This document shows, piece by piece, positions 62,461-64,000 of a stretch of DNA of 64,000 nucleotides. Source of the stretch: an uncultured Verrucomicrobiales bacterium. GTDB taxonomy: Bacteria > Verrucomicrobiota > Verrucomicrobiia > Verrucomicrobiales > DEV007. The stretch is from positions 62,001 through 126,000 of the forward strand of contig CALAHF010000166.1 of NCBI GenBank assembly GCA_937891465.1, read 5' to 3'. The notes beneath the pieces were generated by a model. The model was not told the origin of the DNA. It did no database searches and saw only the letters and a list, made by a program, of their open reading frames with translations. Every line of letters starts with the position of its first letter. Within the stretch, counting starts at the first letter, position 1. Made by a program: the position numbers and the translations under genes.

Positions 62461-63351
62461 TCAAATATTGCCTTCGACGCCGTTTTGCACGCCTTCTTCA
62501 TAAATCAGAAACAGCCCCGAGTGATCCAAATCGCCGTAGCCATCAGCGACAAACTTTTCCCAGAGCGCACTCGAATTTTCCAAGGTCGATGATTTCAGTC
62601 CCACCGATTCCGCCAACTCGCACATCAGCCGAACATCCTTGAGTTGCCACGTCGCTTTGCCGCCCGGCTCAAAATCCCGCCGCACCATCCGATCTCCATG
62701 CAGATCCAAAATTCGGCTTTCAGCAAATCCACCCCGCAGCGCCTCGCGAACGGTTCCTGAATCGACTCCCGCCAGCTCCGCCATCCGCAACGCTTGCGCG
62801 ACCGCATCGATTGTTTGGGCAACAATCAACTGATTCGCCAACTTCGTAACCTGCCCTGCTCCCGATTCGCCAACATGAGTAATTTTCTCACCAACAACCT
62901 CAAGAATCGGAAGCGCTCGCTCAAAATTCTCAACCGCCCCCCCCACCATGATCGTCAAATTTGCAGCTTTCGCTCCGACTTCGCCACCCGAAACCGGCGA
63001 ATCAACCCAGTTCACTTTTTCAGCAAAACGTTTCGTCGCAGGCACTCCAGTCGTTCCAAAATCGATGATCAGCGCGTCGGGATCGAGTTTTTCGTGAAGC
63101 CCACCTTCGCCAAACACCAGTTTTTCAACCACATCCGTCAGCGTCAGGTTCACGCAAATCACTCCATCGCCAACTCGCTCCGCCAGTTCTTGAAGTGACT
63201 TCGCCCGAGACAGCCCATCGCGAACCGCGGCTTCCGCCGGCTCAGGGCTGCGATTCCATACGATCACTTCAGCGCCCGCCGCGTGAAGGTGACGCGCCAT
63301 CGGGGCACCCATATTTCCTAGGCCCACGAATCCGATCTTGTTTCCGGTCAT
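62461..63351 (-). CDS. Beta-hydroxyacid dehydrogenase (3-hydroxyisobutyrate dehydrogenase family)
   Basis: 296 residues from ATG 63351 (MTGNKIGFVGLGNMGAPMARHL). The dinucleotide motif GLGNMGAPMA, substrate motif DSPVSGGEVGA, and catalytic Lys in GQVTKLANQLIVA define the family. Substrate could be 3-hydroxyisobutyrate, tartronate semialdehyde or L-threonate. It is divergent, 30 bp from the DenD-like gene; a role in C4 sugar-acid (threonate/erythronate) metabolism is therefore possible but unproven. The longer in-frame start at 63447 would overlap that gene and is rejected. Confidence 0.88.
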   Translation of the reverse strand: MTGNKIGFVGLGNMGAPMARHLHAAGAEVIVWNRSPEPAEAAVRDGLSRAKSLQELAERVGDGVICVNLTLTDVVEKLVFGEGGLHEKLDPDALIIDFGTTGVPATKRFAEKVNWVDSPVSGGEVGAKAANLTIMVGGAVENFERALPILEVVGEKITHVGESGAGQVTKLANQLIVAQTIDAVAQALRMAELAGVDSGTVREALRGGFAESRILDLHGDRMVRRDFEPGGKATWQLKDVRLMCELAESVGLKSSTLENSSALWEKFVADGYGDLDHSGLFLIYEEGVQNGVEGNI

Positions 63352-63381
63352 GCTTTCATTTTTAATCGCTTCACTCAAAAA

Positions 63382-64000
63382 ATGAAAGTCATCATCACCG
63401 GCGGCGGCGGATTTCTCGGATTCCAGCTCTGCAAAAAACTCCAGCAAATTGGTACACTAACCGGCCCATCAGGCGAACCTGAACCCATCGACGAGATCGT
63501 GCTCTTCGACGCCCATTTCTCCGAAACGATCCAACAGGGTCTGTTTGATGACCCAACAGGGTCTGCTCGTGGCCTGTCCAGCTCGCTGGACGATGGCCCA
63601 AACCTATCCACTTCGAACCAACAGGGTTCGTTCGTCGAACCAACACTGTTAACCCGTGACATCACGGAGCGCGATGCCGTCTTCGATGCGATTGATGGCG
63701 AAGACGTTTCAGTTTTTCACCTCGCCTCAATGGTCTCAGGTGAATGCGAATTGGATTTTGATAATGCCCTGAGCGTGAACCTTGATGGGGGTCGACACGT
63801 ATTTGAAGCAACACGCGCACGTGGCCCAAAATCGCGACTAGTCTTTGCCAGTTCCATCGCGTGTTTCGGCGGCGAAGCGATGCCGGATACGCTCACCGAT
63901 TCTACGAAGCACTGGCCGCAAACCACTTACGGAATGACCAAATCGATCTGCGAACAGCTGGTGAATGATTATTCTCGCAAAAGTCATTTCGATGGACGAT
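63382..64000 (+). CDS. DenD-like NAD-dependent epimerase/dehydrogenase, 3' truncated
   Basis: About 206 residues are visible and the frame is open at the window end. SDR features: VIITGGGGFLG, VFHLASMVSGECELDFDNALSVNLDGG, FASSIACFGG, and the active-site YGMTK with the following SICEQLVNDYSR. HLASMVSGE-x-E-x-DFD and QTTYGMTKSICEQLVNDYSR fit D-erythronate dehydrogenase (DenD) well. Residues 49-92 (from about IQQGLFDDPTGS to NQQGSFVEPTLLTR) are encoded by two dyad repeats and the spacer between them. They sit between the second strand (EIVLFDA) and RDITERDAV, where relatives have only a short loop. Confidence 0.82.
   Translation, partial: MKVIITGGGGFLGFQLCKKLQQIGTLTGPSGEPEPIDEIVLFDAHFSETIQQGLFDDPTGSARGLSSSLDDGPNLSTSNQQGSFVEPTLLTRDITERDAVFDAIDGEDVSVFHLASMVSGECELDFDNALSVNLDGGRHVFEATRARGPKSRLVFASSIACFGGEAMPDTLTDSTKHWPQTTYGMTKSICEQLVNDYSRKSHFDGR
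63527..63569. repeat. 43-bp dyad repeat, copy 13 (inside a CDS)
   Basis: Two forward modules, each with CAACAGGGTCTG. Both use CAACAG rather than CAATAG, which avoids a TAG in this reading frame. Confidence 0.88.
63570..63613. repeat. Spacer hairpin between two dyad repeats
   Basis: 44 bp separating copies 13 and 14. It contains the inverted repeat GTCCAGC/GCTGGAC (63577-63592) flanked by GGCC on both sides, then a degenerate module end (AACCTATCCACTTCG). Confidence 0.5.
63614..63656. repeat. 43-bp dyad repeat, copy 14 (inside a CDS)
   Basis: A perfect forward module (CAACAGGGTTCGTTCG) followed by a drifted one (CAACACTGTTAACCCG). It is still exactly 43 bp. Confidence 0.82.

Noticed and set aside
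3012-63656. The recurrent 21/43-bp repeats as a CRISPR array
   Set aside because: Copies are dispersed kilobases apart or directly abutting, with no spacer-repeat alternation and no cas genes.

Overview
The window reads as chromosomal DNA of a Gram-negative member of the Verrucomicrobiota (PVC superphylum). The signs are a Verru_Chthon prepilin cassette, PVC-type secreted cytochrome proteins (LamG plus planctomycete-type cytochrome, DUF1549/DUF1553, DUF1501), ThuA, sulfatase and Gfo/Idh/MocA genes, many secreted beta-propeller and LamG proteins, and a lipopolysaccharide apparatus (lpxA, an LpxL-like acyltransferase, lptD). No rRNA, convincing tRNA, phage, plasmid, transposase gene or CRISPR array is visible.

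Layout. 1-13 kb: a truncated DPP IV peptidase, a propeller protein, glycolate-oxidase subunit GlcD, a polyprenyl synthase, and catabolic or secreted enzymes (esterase, sulfatase, oxidoreductase, phosphodiester glycosidase). 13-21 kb: a decayed CASTOR/POLLUX ion-channel gene, a fused lipid A acyltransferase-glycosyltransferase and a SNF2 helicase. 21-30 kb: an esterase/SMP-30 fusion, lpxA and the prepilin cassette. 30-37 kb: a frameshifted small secreted gene, mtnA, thuA-like, cimA, a glutaredoxin-like gene, parB and an M28 peptidase. 37-45 kb: DUF1501 and DUF1549/1553 genes, then a NarX/NarL-type two-component system. 45-56 kb: ugd, lptD, radC, the dnaG-rpoD pair and a long NfeD protein. 56-64 kb: small secreted or hypothetical genes (two with nonsense codons), a 1.2-kaa PVC cytochrome/dehydrogenase protein, a beta-hydroxyacid dehydrogenase and a DenD-like dehydrogenase cut by the window end.

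Two things stand out. First, a short dyad repeat occurs 14 times plus two half copies. It is almost always exactly 43 bp (two 21-bp modules joined by one base) and lies in intergenic gaps, across stop codons, against a start codon and inside three coding regions, where it adds peptide. I do not recognise it; it behaves like a mobile palindromic element comparable in style to Rickettsia palindromic elements. Second, several genes carry clear lesions in otherwise well-preserved reading frames: the ion channel, a VOC protein, a 204-codon hypothetical, a small secreted protein and an HTH-tailed protein. This points to recent gene decay or to assembly error.

All product calls come from reading motifs and remembered family features; no database search was run.
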